Assembly (NCBI RefSeq): GCF_033807575.1
Contig: NC_084711.1
Location: 1,178,001 to 1,242,000 of the forward strand
Length of the DNA stretch: 64,000 nt
DNA from: Cydia pomonella
Taxonomy: Eukaryota; Arthropoda; Insecta; Lepidoptera; Tortricidae
Direction: 5' to 3'
The notes under the pieces are model-generated. The model did not search any database. It was not told the DNA's origin and saw only the letters and a program-made list of their open reading frames with translations. The position numbers and the translations under genes are program-made. Shown here piece after piece: positions 1-11,035 of the stretch (position 1 is its first letter; every line of letters starts with the position of its first letter).

Positions 1-631
1 TGAAAAATTTTGTGTTTCACTCGGAGGCAAAGTTTGTTTAACCCTCGTGCCTTGAAACCCTCGCATCGCTCAAGATTCCACTTTTAGACCACTCGCTACG
101 CTCGTGGTTTCTATTTTGCAATCTTTCGCTTGCTCGGATATCAATATTAGCACGAGCAACTGTTGTGTGTGTTGTGTGTCTGTAAAGTTGTTGTTTAACT
201 AAACAACAACTTTGCACCCTTGTAAAACAAATAGTAACTATTCCATTATGTTATTAGAGATGCGGTAAGCAGCATATCCTGAGAAAGTATCCCCAGAAAT
301 TAATGCTTATTTCCAAGTGGCTTGGAAATAATCACGGTAAAGACTAGCAGCGCAGCATCACATTGGATACGGATCTGCACACCGGTCCGGTTGTCCGGTA
401 TGCAAGTTAGTGCTATATACAAGTCCGTGCACAGTGTCTCAATCACACACCGGAGAGACGTGCAGATCCGCAGTGATAATCACGTAAGTGTGTTAATAAA
501 CGTTTTATGTCCATCGTTAACCGTTTTAAATTAAGTAGCCGTCATTTTCACTTCTTGTCTGCTTCCACTTTCATATATTTTATTACTTATGTGGAGAAGA
601 CGAATAATTCTTTTTCTTTATTTGCCATGCC
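1..631. other. gene-free AT-rich stretch
   Basis: No coding exon or complete repeat is recognised. At 85-150 there are short self-complementary patches around 'ctcgctacgctcgtgg', a style also seen in the foldback at 8998-9092. A 70-codon open frame at 322-534 has no recognisable similarity and is treated as chance. Confidence 0.5.
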
Positions 632-780
632 CTAACGGACGTCGGCGACCACCTTTGCCATCTCTCCCCTGCTCTTGGCCATTCTTGCCAGTATGGCTCC
701 GTTATTCACGTTCGTCCATTTCTTAATGTTGTCAAGCCAGATGTATATCCTTCTTCCCCTTCCCCTCTTGCCAAATTTTT
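632..780 (-). mobile_element. non-LTR retrotransposon ORF2 C-terminal relic
   Basis: On the minus strand the sequence reads as the C-terminal tail of a LINE reverse transcriptase. A basic GKRGRGRR stretch leads into WLDNIKKWT, then LARMAKSRG and VVADVR before a stop. The same tail with different residues occurs at 32055-32230. Only the last ~50 codons are present. Family-level assignment (RTE-like or similar clade) is inference. Confidence 0.65.
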
Positions 781-1278
781 CCTTCTAATATAAGTTGTGT
801 TGTAGTATATTATATTTGCCAGTTCTGTATACATATGTGTCCAAAATATGTTATTTTCCTAATAATTGCGTCAAAGGTTTTTTGTCAAAAGTTTTTAGTA
901 GATTGCAGTACAACTCTGAAGTATAATAGCGAAAAATCGTTCTAGCATAAACATTACATTTTCCAGTAACGTTTTTTAACGTTTTCTTAAATTAATTTAT
1001 AGTACATTTAGTTTCTTTCCTTAGCCGGCTGATTACATTATACAGTTTTCGTATCAAAAATATATTAGTTCTTTTGCCATAATAGTTTTTAGCAGTGCTT
1101 TGTACAATTTTTTTAAGCCTTATGATCTTTTTTTTTTATATTTACTTTGTGTGTACATTAATAATAAATACCTATATGAGTATTTAGCATAATAATACAT
1201 TCATAGGTAATAAAATAACTTATAAACTGTATAAACTACACACAAATCGAAAATTATTAACGGGAAATCGCCCATAGA

Positions 1279-1707
1279 TAGGGTTGCCAGATCATAATTT
1301 GATAAAGGAGGGCAGATGGGTCTAAAAAGGAGGATTTTCTATAAAAAAGGAGGACTTTCACAATTAAACGATTTTTTTGTATTATTTTACTTTATTTTAA
1401 TTATATTTAGCTGAGCTGCCAATTTTTACAAGAAGTTCTTGGTTTTTTAACAAATAATTATGAAAATCTTCACATGTCATGTTTTTGAAGTTGTATTGAG
1501 TAAGAATTACAGATTTAACTGACTGCGCACTATTGCCCGAGCGGCTCGTTTGACTTTTGACCACGCTTCAGCATGCAAGCCGCATGACACAAAATTTTCA
1601 ATGACATGCTGCAAAAAGGAGGACTTACAGTAGGTGTGGGAGGACGGGAGGACAAAACATGAAAAAGGAGGACATGTCCTCCTTTTGGATACCATCTGGC
1701 AAGCCTA
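1279..1707. mobile_element. hAT-type MITE with 8-bp target duplication
   Basis: The terminal inverted repeats are TAGGGTTGCCAGAT at the left and, read from the other end, TAGGCTTGCCAGAT at the right. The element is flanked by the direct repeat CCCATAGA at 1271-1278 and 1708-1715, an 8-bp target duplication as expected of hAT transposons. The 429-bp interior has no transposase. It carries at least six copies of an AAGGAGGA(C) motif, mostly near the ends. It is therefore a non-autonomous copy that depends on a transposase encoded elsewhere. Confidence 0.88.
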
Positions 1708-1715
1708 CCCATAGA

Positions 1716-2515
1716 CAATTACTAACGGTATGTCAAGCAACACTCTGATTTATCGCTTCCTATCTGTAATAGGTAGCTTTGTAACATTCTCTTTGTTAGT
1801 CTATAATAGCAGGTTTATGACTTTTATGAGATATCGGTAAGTAGTTTCTTTGTTTCTCGCATCGATGGTAGACCCTATGACTGTTTCATTTGTTTGGGCT
1901 TAGCTTTAAAACATATGGAAATAAAAATGTCTACATAATTATATTTTATGTGACAGCAGCTGCATACAAAAATAACAATCATCTATGATAATGTCATTAT
2001 AGGAACCATCATTCGGGCCGCGATTTTGTCCGCGTAGAAGTCGTTAAGACGAAAAAATAGCTTTGCGATCCTAGCGAAATAACGGTATTTTTTCTATGAA
2101 ATTGTCAGGAACGTTTTCCACTAATTAAATCTTAACAAATCACTTTGATTTTGATGACGATAGCTTCAGCATATTGACATAATCTAGGTTTGTAGGCTTT
2201 TCTTTAATGTTTTTTGTTTTGAAAATTTTGAAAAAAAAAGGAAAACCTGTAAACCTAGTATTGCATTGTGTCAATAACATACTAAAAAATCATGGAGTAT
2301 GGAAAATAATTAGAAGTGGAAAAACGTTTTCTCTTCTCGGACGATCACGTGGTATAATTCCCTCTTAAGAAGTTTGCCAACATGTTCATACATGTTTCTT
2401 TCACTCTGTTCCATTCACTCTGTTCCATTATTACAATACAAAATCTATGCAAATTAGGAACTTTTTCTCTCTCTCGTTATTCTGAGCAGAAAACTTTAAA
2501 TTGAGTAATTAATAC
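1716..2515. repeat. gene-free stretch with an interspersed repeat copy
   Basis: Positions 2065-2275 match, in reverse complement, 53085-53290. Both contain 'gctttgcgatcctarcgaaa', 'cttaacaaatcactttgatt' and 'aggaaaacct', so an interspersed repeat of about 210 bp is present in two orientations. The remaining sequence shows no gene. A TIR or poly-A end was not found, so the class is unknown. Confidence 0.6.
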
Positions 2516-2519
2516 ATTA

Positions 2520-2765
2520 GCGGTGGTGGCCTAGTGGATATGACGTCCGATTTACAATTCGGACGGTCGCGCGTTTAAAGCCTGGCTCGTATCAATGAGT
2601 TTTTCGGAACTTATGTACGGAATATCATTTGATATTCACCGCTAGCTTTTCGGTGAAGGAAAACATCGCGAGGAAACCTGCATACATCCGCGAAAAAATT
2701 CAAAGGTATATGTGAAGTCCCCACACTGGAGGAGGAGTGCCCAGCAGTGGGGCGTAATATTTCAA
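2520..2765 (+). mobile_element. tRNA-derived SINE
   Basis: The 5' part is tRNA-like. It has a box-A-like GGCCTAGTGGATATGACGTC and a degenerate box B around 2565-2585 (GGTCGCGCGTTTAAAGCC). It is followed by a conserved body ('ttcggtgaaggaaaacatcg', 'aggaaacctgcatac') and ends near 'gtggggcgtaatatt'. The same SINE body is at 52485-52803 in the opposite orientation. This is a pol III-type retroposon, not a functional tRNA gene. Confidence 0.8.
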
Positions 2766-3345
2766 TTAAAATATCCCATCTCTACCTGTCAGTCAGTATC
2801 TATATAATTGTATCTTGTCAGTATTTAAATGTAGATAGCCGATTGTGCAAGGCGTAAGAATAATTGAAAATGAGAATGAAAAATTAAAATGTGAAAAGTT
2901 TATTTTATACAGTTTGAAATTAGATAGCGGTAAGTGATAAATTGATAATTTGCTATTTATTAAGTGTTGTACAAGTGAACAGATTGTTCAGTATATTATC
3001 TTGTAGCAAACAAGGATCTTATTTATTGTACTGGGACGGCATTGTTCTTTTTAGAGTTAAATCACCTATTTAAAGTTTCTAAGGAGCTGCAGTTTTATGC
3101 TTCACACTATATAAATTAAATTTATATTGTAAAGCAGACTTTTGTCAAAGAAGCAGAAGTAGCTAAACGGGTCAAGTATTCAAAATAATCTGAACACAAT
3201 GTTCGATTTCAACGTGTCGTGAGTCAGTCAATCAGTAAATTTATTGGATCAGCTCACGTATTTTGAGTCACTATCGCGAAAGGTTTCGAAGAGCCTAGAT
3301 GTCTAATTTCAAACATTTTCAAGTATGACAATCATGAGAGCTGAG

Positions 3346-3450
3346 GGCCTACCGCGAACCACATTCGACGTGTTACCTCCCTATCACGCTTACGTACGAA
3401 TTTACAAGTGCGACAGAGGCAACACGTCGAACGTGGTTCGCGGTAGGCCT
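3346..3450. mobile_element. short foldback element (palindromic MITE)
   Basis: The left arm begins GGCCTACCGCGAACCAC and the right arm is its near-perfect reverse complement ending GTGGTTCGCGGTAGGCC. The arms pair over about 40 bp, leaving a short centre. The outer TIR (GGCCTACCGCGAA) is shared with the family at 10352, 30815, 34119 and 45660, but the interior differs. Confidence 0.75.
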
Positions 3451-3587
3451 CCTGCTCATGTACTGTTAGTGCTTGAATATAGATATCTAACCTCTACTAA
3501 TTAATGACTAAAAATATGTACCTAATGTTAAACCGAAAAATTATCTTAATCAACCAACCAACACAAAAACAGCGTGTACATATATAA

Positions 3588-3715
3588 TGAGTCGCGCTAG
3601 ACCGGGCCGGGCCGGAGCTTCCTGCGCTTCGTTTTCTATGGAAAGCACCACGTGATCACCAATCAGCCGTCATATAAAAAGACGTGTGGCTCGGCCGGTC
3701 TAGCGTGAGTCATCC
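3588..3715. mobile_element. foldback MITE with GATGACTCACGCTAGACCGG ends
   Basis: The right end read outward-in gives GATGACTCACGCTAGACCGG. The left end gives TGAGTCGCGCTAGACCGG followed by a GC-rich arm. The arms are reverse complements around a short non-coding centre. A partial, more diverged relative sits at 14130-14235 and keeps 'gtgagtcatcctttata' at its right end. Confidence 0.7.
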
Positions 3716-6324
3716 TTAATTAAATCATTTTGGGAACCGGACTCGCTTACGTTTTTGCTGCTGATTGTACAATATATTTAAGCATCGTAACAGACCAGTT
3801 TTAAACGATTACTTGCCCGTAAAAGGTATTTATCACTTTCATTTCGATAAAAATAACAAAGCGGCAGCGCTTAAAATAATCACGCAACATTCTACAACAT
3901 TTATATCGAGACCAACGGCTAATTACGACATTTAAGTTACGATATTGTCAAATCTGTCTTACGAGACATTTTGAATAAATTAACACTTTGCAATAGATAA
4001 CGGGTATCTCAGTTAAAAACAACTGACAGTCGAATAAATGTTACACGTTAAGAAACCTTAACCGGAGTCCATTAAACTTGCGTCATCAGTTCTTAGCCGT
4101 CAGATAATCCGAGTGATACATGGTGGTGTAGAAAACTATTCGGCAACGCGCCCATTAGTAGTTTAGTAGATGCCATCGCTGAATGTAGGAAATAACTAAA
4201 ACTGGGAGGCCATTTGTACTTTATAAATTATAACTCGATTTGATACGATACTGATACGTCTCACATTGCACTGAGCGAGATGGTTTGCGAGTCGTAAAAA
4301 GGTCGATATAATATTAATAATAAACTAAATCCAAGTGGACATATACACTAAAGTACAGAATTGCGACAAACGTGTGTACAAGAGGGACAAAACATACGCA
4401 GAAATTATAAACGTGTTCTAATATTTCTGTCACTCTAATTACGCCTTAATTGGAGTAAAAGAGAAAGATGCCCGCAATTTGCGACCTTCGGTATTAGCGG
4501 TAGGCCCGCAGTAAACTGCTGTCTCACAAGCAAGATAGCTTTATAATAGTATCCCAAACTGCCGCGTCATGTGCGCGAGATTGATGAACCGCTCGCACAT
4601 GGCGCCTTTCCTGAAAATATTTAATAACAGTAGACCTTAATACAATAGCGTTTAGAGCTTTTATCCCGTGGCAAACTAAAAAACGGCTACTTTAAGTGGC
4701 ACCTTAATACAGTAGCATTTGGAGCTATTATCCGCCAGCTGTTAGAGGAAAAGGACGTGATTCTTATTGGTTGCACGATTCTGTGAGAGTTCTTGTAGGT
4801 AAAGTGACTTCAAGTTCCAAAGAAAATGTGATAACGGGGACGTTTCCGACTAATGTGACCTTGTCATATATCGACCCTGTAATAAGTAGATACTGTACAA
4901 TGTGCCTATTTTGATCTAGAGCTTGCTCCAAAATTCGAAATTTACAATTATTATATATTCTGGTATGTCGATATACATATATGTCGATTAAAATTACTTT
5001 TTAACTGAGGTTGTTATATAGTTTTAATGTATACTACTGTTGGAGTAAAATTTCCCAGTGGGAACCAATAGTAGATTGTTAAACAAGGGATGAAAGGCAC
5101 CTATTCTTGTCGAGGTAATTTGGTCACTAGTCCGGCCAATAGTCCGAGACTGAAATGATGCCTTTCACTCGAGTTAAACAAGTTTACTTTTCATTTGGAA
5201 TACTAGGAAAGTAAAATACATGTGCATTTAAAAAAACACGGCTAAGTATAAACTTCAGTAGTATCTTTTGAGGGTACTTTCAATTAAAAGTTATTTATGG
5301 AATGGGGAGTTAATTATCAGAATGGAAATCGTACAGAAAAAGTATCCCCCCTGCATAGATATTTGTATATAAGGGGGGGGGGGTACCTTTTCTCTGCAGC
5401 TGGCAACGTAATTTTTTACACACTTTTTAGAACATCAACGACCCACTTTCAGAGCATGGGAAATGAAAAGTAAATTGTATTGCACCCCAACCAAGGTCAT
5501 GATGACATTGGACCGTCGGAAGTGTGGTTGTTCACCAAGTACCCTACTCTCTCATACTCATACTTATTTATTCATAAAGTCAATTTACATGTCAAAATAA
5601 AATTACTACTGAATTAAAGTTAAAAACTAACAAATTAAAAATTACTACACGTCGACCAACCTTTATGCTGGTTTCCTGGACGCCTGAGTCACCCATGCTC
5701 GGTAACATACGGTAAACGATCGGAATGATACCTTAACATGGCGTGTCAAATAGTTTTTAAAGGATTTATGCCACAGATAGAAGCGTGAAAGATAAAGATA
5801 AATGTGTTAAGAAACGTTGGAGACCGTTTCTTATCTCTTACGCATGGCTGCCGTGTGAGAGGAAATATTAGCGGTATTTTTTCTTTCTCGCCGTTTTCTA
5901 TCTGGATTTTAGCCCTAGATGAATATTTTTATATTAATTCCATATTACTATCACCTGTGTCTGTACGTTTTGATTTTTTGATATTCTGCTTTTTATAAGA
6001 GTTACTTCAAACAGCGCGAAAAACGGCCTAAAAATGCGCCGTCAACAGACGCCTAGCATACAAAAATGCCAACAATAAACGTAAAAATCAAAAAAGTGAG
6101 ACACAGAATTTCTTTCTCATTCCGTTCGCAAAATTTCGTTACGATTGGTTAAGTTTTGGAGGACGAAAATGTAGAGAACGAAACTTTGATTTCTGAGATT
6201 TCTTCGCAGGGTTTTTCGCCGAAGCTGCAGTTGTCCTTATCGCACTAATTTTAGGAGTCCCCGTCAGCGCGACGGAGATATTTACCTAAAATTCTCAAAT
6301 CTAAGAAGGAGCTGGTGTTTCCTC
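3716..6324. other. gene-free stretch, 2.6 kb
   Basis: No exon is recognised. Visible structure: a 33-bp direct repeat at 4634 and 4701 (spacing 67 bp, 'accttaatacarta'); the right arm of the GGGCCTACCGCGAA foldback family at 4428-4508, with a disrupted left arm; a possible small inverted repeat at 5090-5170 (gatgaaaggca / tgcctttcac); and a G9 run at 5375. Open frames here are short and show no family similarity. Confidence 0.5.
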
Positions 6325-6328
6325 TTAA

Positions 6329-6761
6329 GAGGCTGTCAACACCCAATGTCCTTGAAATTTATGTTACTTAAACAGTTTTTTAAGAAAGACTATTTGTTTT
6401 AGTCAAGTAAGAAAAATATATGTTCATATTAATTATATTTCAAAGACCGTGGTTGTACTCGATACACGATTGAACGAAATCGGCTCGATAGAAAATAATT
6501 GCGAAGATTGGTCTTAAAATCACAATTAAACGGTTTTATGTCTTTATTGTTTTGACTTATGGGTCCGCAATTAAAATCACAATTTCAAAACATTTATATC
6601 TAAACCGTGGTTGAGTAAAATATTACACTAATAATCCACTTTTTTTTATTTAAATATTTTTCTTATTATTCCCTTGCCCAGGCCCAGTAACATGCGACAG
6701 TGCTATCTCATTTACTCCGATACAAATAGACAGTGTGCGCGCTTTAGGTATTGACAGCCTC
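6329..6761. mobile_element. piggyBac-like MITE flanked by TTAA
   Basis: The ends are inverted: GAGGCTGTCAACACC at the left and, from the right end inward, GAGGCTGTCAATACC. Each end abuts TTAA (6325-6328 and 6762-6765), the hallmark target duplication of piggyBac-superfamily elements. The 433-bp interior is non-coding, so this is a non-autonomous copy. Superfamily assignment rests on the TTAA duplication and is inference. Confidence 0.8.
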
Positions 6762-6899
6762 TTAACGTGCTAGGGCCACAGAGAAATAGAGGTGCAAGCT
6801 GTTGCGGGCCATAATTGCTTTAGTCACTGGGACTGATATAGCGACATTGATGGTTTTAGCGTCGAGGGTTTTTTATCCAAGTATCGTAAATGATACCAG

Positions 6900-6993
6900 C
6901 GGGTCTAGCCAAGATACCAATCGCGCTACGACAACAAAACGCTTTCAGTCTCTGTATCACTCTTGCATATTAGTGCATCTTGGCTAGGCGCCC
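6900..6993. mobile_element. foldback MITE (CTAGCCAAGAT ends)
   Basis: The left arm GGGTCTAGCCAAGAT and right arm ATCTTGGCTAGGCGCCC are inverted. The interior (about 65 bp) contains 'acgacaacaaaacgctttc'. A degraded relative is suggested at 7920-7980 by 'ctctctctaccactcttcc' and 'tattagcgcgatag'. No coding potential. Confidence 0.65.
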
Positions 6994-7224
6994 TGAGATA
7001 TTAACTGTGGTACATTAAAACGGAATTATAAAATAATAATCAAAGATATCATTTGTGACTTGTATTAGGTATAATTTTGACGAGTTTTTTGTAGGTATTT
7101 GTGTGTAAAAGGGTATGATAAATTGCCTGCTATTAAACAGATTTAAATGAAGTACTTGATGAGGAAATAAATATAAGTATAGGTTGACCTTTTGTTTATG
7201 ATGATGATGATAGATGTAGATGCC

Positions 7225-7400
7225 TAACGGACCCCATTTTTTTAATACTACGTCGGTGGCAAACAAGCATACGGTCCACCTGATGGTAAGCAGTCTCCGT
7301 AGCCTATGTACGCATGCGACTCCAGAGGAGTTACATGCCCGTTGCCGACCCTAACACTCCGTACGCTCGTTGAGCTCTGGCAACCTTACTCACCGGCTCC
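7225..7400 (-). repeat. interspersed retroposon copy (ACGTCGGTGGCAAACAAGC family)
   Basis: It matches 54815-54985 in reverse complement ('ggtggcaaacaagcata', 'gcagtctccgtagcctatgt', 'ctccagaggagttacatg', 'gagctctggcaaccttact'). The 54.8-kb copy ends in a poly-A run, so this copy lies in minus orientation with its T-rich end at 7240. Short fragments of related repeats are at 22205-22250, 34920-35000 and 39865-39905. It is a retroposon of unknown source, SINE-like or a LINE 3' end. Confidence 0.65.
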
Positions 7401-8997
7401 CATACCGGAAAAAGACACATGAAAATCCTAGTACGAACACGGGACAAAACCATTTCTTGTTTAACATTTGTTCCATACAAATTTATAAATGCTTCTAACT
7501 CTTATTATAATAAATAAAATTGAATAAAATTACGAAGGAACGAAGGGCATAGCTATAGTCCATATACATCAAATTGTGTCAAATTATTTTAGATAGGACA
7601 ATGGGGACTACGTTTGTATGGAAAGGCGATTTCGAGCGGTTGTCCACGTTCATATTAAGATAGAGTGTAGATTGTAATTATTATGTTATGTTTAGAAGTC
7701 TATTCGAGGCACGGCAGTGTGGGAGTGACCTAACAATAAATCCGCGAGAGCCAATCCACACTCTAAATGCAAATTCAAACACGCCGTAACTCGCGTGATG
7801 ACAGAGCTTTATTAAAAGGGATACCTTTAGTTGCCTATAGAGACTATAGAAAGTGGGAATATATTCCATCCAGACCACGTAGCTATCATGCCAATGGTTA
7901 ATGCTCCGAAGCGAAGCGTACCCTCTCTCTACCACTCTTCCATATTAGCGCGATAGTAACAGTTGCGTTTGGGCTGCCTTTCCACTGTGGCAGAATCGAG
8001 CGCAGATGAGGAGACTGGTAGAAATCAATCAATAACATTGGTTGTAATTGTAATTCATATTTCTTCTCCGTTGCGCTGGATACTGCCGCCAAGCAATGCG
8101 TCGCCTCACTGTAAAGAAGGCAGCCTTATGTGGCGGTCAAAATGATCCTAGTGTATGTTGTTGTTGTTGTTTGTTCTTTTTTTTTTTGAGATATTATTAA
8201 ATTTATTGTTAAGATATACATTTTACAGTATTCTAACACAAACCCAAAAAAAGTAAATTTTAAGATGAAAAGTAATTTTGTACATTTTGGTACCTAACAT
8301 GTCTTAGGACTCAGAAATTCTGGTTTACGTGAACAGAGTTCTCTGTAAGCGAAGAGATTGGCAATAGCAACCCAGATGGACGCCGGGATTGTAATATTTA
8401 TGTAGATGTTGTATTATGAATGTGAAAGTTGGTTTTATGTCGATGCAGGACTAGGAACTTGTGCTGTAGATGACTTTAAAGGTATCTTAAACTGTTAAAC
8501 CACATAAGTATATACATATACCCTGTCATTGTCAATTTACCATAGACTATAAATAACTGTTTACCCATATTTTCTCCATAAGTGCGCACTTTCAAGAAAC
8601 TTTTTTTTAAGAAGACAAGCTAAAAGAAACTGCACGTGCTCTCAACTTTAAGTTGGATTTTTAAACACTAATGTGTTTTATTTCCGACATTATTGTTATA
8701 GTTCATGCACCGAATCACTTCGAGTTCCACCACCATATGTTTAGGAGAAATAAAGCCAGTTTTTTAATGCTTATTTTTTTAAATATAGGTGTTCAGTATT
8801 ATTACTTGCGCAATAAACCATATAGAAATAAGTAAGCTTAGAGTGCTTTCTCCATACATCTCTTTCCTTACTTAATTAATAATAAGTTGTATGGTAAATA
8901 CAACGATTTAAATTCACTTAAAACTTAATCTTAAATATCATTACAATAGTTATTTGTACAACAAGAGAGCAAAGTTTGATATTTCTTTGAGTGCTTG
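7401..8997. other. gene-free stretch, 1.6 kb
   Basis: No exon or complete element is recognised. There is a (TTG)n microsatellite at 8157-8175 followed by a T-run. Several frames of 60-84 codons around 7680-8145 overlap one another on both strands and look like chance frames in a degraded repeat. Confidence 0.45.
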
Positions 8998-9092
8998 TTT
9001 TGAGTCCCGTGCAAGAGAAAGATTCTATAATAGATTCACGAGCGTAGTGAGTGAATCTAATTTAGAATCTTGAGCGTAGTAAGGGACTCAAA
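8998..9092. mobile_element. nested palindromic foldback
   Basis: Outer arms TTTTGAGTCCC and GGGACTCAAAA enclose inner arms AAGATTCTA and TAGAATCTT, and a central AGATTCAC/GTGAATCT stem around 'gagcgtagtga'. The whole 95 bp can fold into a branched hairpin. It is non-coding, with no obvious target duplication. Confidence 0.6.
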
Positions 9093-9635
9093 AGTGCACG
9101 ATATGTAAATAACTTTGATCTCGTGTAGTACACAAAAATTTTCACGTCAGTCAGCCATCAAAAAATACAACCTGAAAAAATGTAATCCAGACAAACGGAT
9201 CACTATTTCACTCATGTTTTCTGAAGGTATTCTAAAAATTAACTTTAATTACCGCAATAAAACAAAACGAAAGAAATTTCAATAAAATAATACGAAAATA
9301 TTAAATTAACGAACATCAATTGACAGTTCAATCGACAACTTTTTTTTGTAAAAAAAAACTTTGTAAGTTACGGTCCGAATTGCGGATACTACTATTTGTC
9401 AACTATAGTAGAGATCGTTAAAAGTAGTTAAGTAGAATTATTTACTGCGTAACAATTGCGTAAATTTGTGTAAGTTTATTGTTTTGATTGTATAATAAAA
9501 TACGTAAAATATGGTGTTTTATTAAATTTTAAACTTTTATTTCATTAAATAATTATTATGAATGAAGACTCGTAGGGTGTTTTGGAACGATGCGGTCTGA
9601 CTTATTTCGGGGGTCTATTATAAACCGTCAATATA

Positions 9636-9700
9636 AGTAAGTAAGTAAATATTCTTTATTGCACCAACAATTATATCGTTGTATTACGTATGCACTATTT
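9636..9700 (-). mobile_element. LINE 3' end with (TAAG)n tail
   Basis: The sequence is the reverse complement of a LINE terminus: 'attgttggtgcaataaagaa' followed by a tail of TTAC repeats, here seen as (TAAG)n at the left. A longer copy of the same terminus in the same orientation is at 46485-46640. Confidence 0.7.
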
Positions 9701-9837
9701 TTGTCTCTTTCTTTTTGCTAATGACTTGAAAGGGACAAAGACAATAGAATTCAAATATTTCGAACTTGTATTAGGCCCCGCACGTTGAAATGACATTCGA
9801 ATCTAGAGGTCACTTGTTGTCGTTATGTTATTTTGTC

Positions 9838-9935
9838 GCACTCAGTGAGCAAAATGCGATTTTGCTCACTGTTTTAAGCAGCAAATTACCCTTGTTCGAG
9901 CTGCTGACGTGAAAATAAGTTTTCGCAAAGCTCGC
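9838..9935 (+). repeat. repeat with perfect 12-bp stem hairpin
   Basis: AGTGAGCAAAAT-GCG-ATTTTGCTCACT (9846-9872) is a perfect hairpin. It is followed by 'agctgctgacgtgaaaa'. The second half and flank recur at 24105-24165 without the left stem arm. The class is unknown. Confidence 0.55.
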
Positions 9936-10351
9936 CTACTTAAACATTTTTATAAATGGGTTTTTACCTATGTATGGTGAGCACAGCTCACTTATTTGTC
10001 TATGCAGCTATGGGAGAACAGAGGAACGGACGTTTAAGTCAGACGCAACCCTCGTTTTTAGCTTCGTCGCAGTCGGATAATACAAAGGATCTTAGTATTA
10101 ATATAAGTCATCCAAAAACTCAATTTAAAAAATAAACGGATTAAAAAAAGGGTTTCAGAAACACTCAAAATGTGTTCTTATAATCAATTTTCCTAAAACA
10201 ATTTGTCGGCTACATTTTGGCCGGTAATCATTTAAGCGGTAGCGGGGCCGTACGTAATCGATTAGCGATTAGTTGCCCATTAATTTTATCAAACTTGTTA
10301 TACGACGCGACGTCGACGTTTAAGATGTTATAAATTTGGCGTGAAGCGTCT

Positions 10352-10465
10352 GGGCTATAACCGCGAAAATCGAAATTCGTCAATTGCGGGCATTTTTCTT
10401 TGTCACTCTAATTATGAGCAAGATCCCAACAATTTGCGAATTCGAATTCGATATTCGCGGTAAGC
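10352..10465. mobile_element. GGGCCTACCGCGAAAAYCGAA foldback family, copy
   Basis: One of four copies with both ends (10352, 30815, 34119, 45660), plus a half copy at 4428-4508. The outer arms pair (aaccgcgaaaatcgaaattc and its reverse complement). A conserved central segment 'tttttctttgtcactctaat' sits inside. Non-coding. Confidence 0.75.
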
Positions 10466-10904
10466 AAGCACTTATATGCGTAGGCTAACGCCGGCACCAT
10501 GAGGTTTATTGCCATTGTAATAAAAGGCTATATGAATATGATCTGGATTTGTTATAAATATGGTCTATCAGACGGCCCGATTCGAAGTTTTTAATATACG
10601 TCAAATAATAATATTAGGTGTAAATATGAAATGGATCGGCTATTTCAGTGTCTAAAGTCACGTTTTTGTTTGAAGAAATGTCAACTGACAAAGTCGATGT
10701 GAGCAATGTCCAATATGACATTTTTCAACACACATGAACGCGCTAATACTGTTTAATGAATAAGCAGTTACGCACTCGACAAGCTTCGTGGTGTAACACG
10801 GTACCTACTCGACTGAAAAGCTCTCTATTTATCACGTTCGTATAAAATATTATTAGGTATCAGGGTCTTCAGTTGTTTGTGATTGTTCTAAAGTTATTTA
10901 CTTT

Positions 10905-11035
10905 TCTCGTTGCACCATTTTACATATCTCTATTTAGCCCAATGGTTGTCTGGTAGAAAATGCCATTAGAAATTAAGTCCGCCATTTGTGCATCATTTTG
11001 TATTTTGTAAAATAAAGTTCAAAAAAAAAAAAAAA
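10905..11035 (+). mobile_element. LINE 3' end with poly-A
   Basis: The sequence 'ggttgtctggtagaaaatgc' then 'ttaagtccgccatttgtgca' and 'aataaagttc' leads into a 14-bp poly-A run. The same 3' terminus recurs at 12925-13020 and 60385-60480 (plus) and at 42905-42975 (minus). It is a 5'-truncated non-LTR retrotransposon end. Confidence 0.75.
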
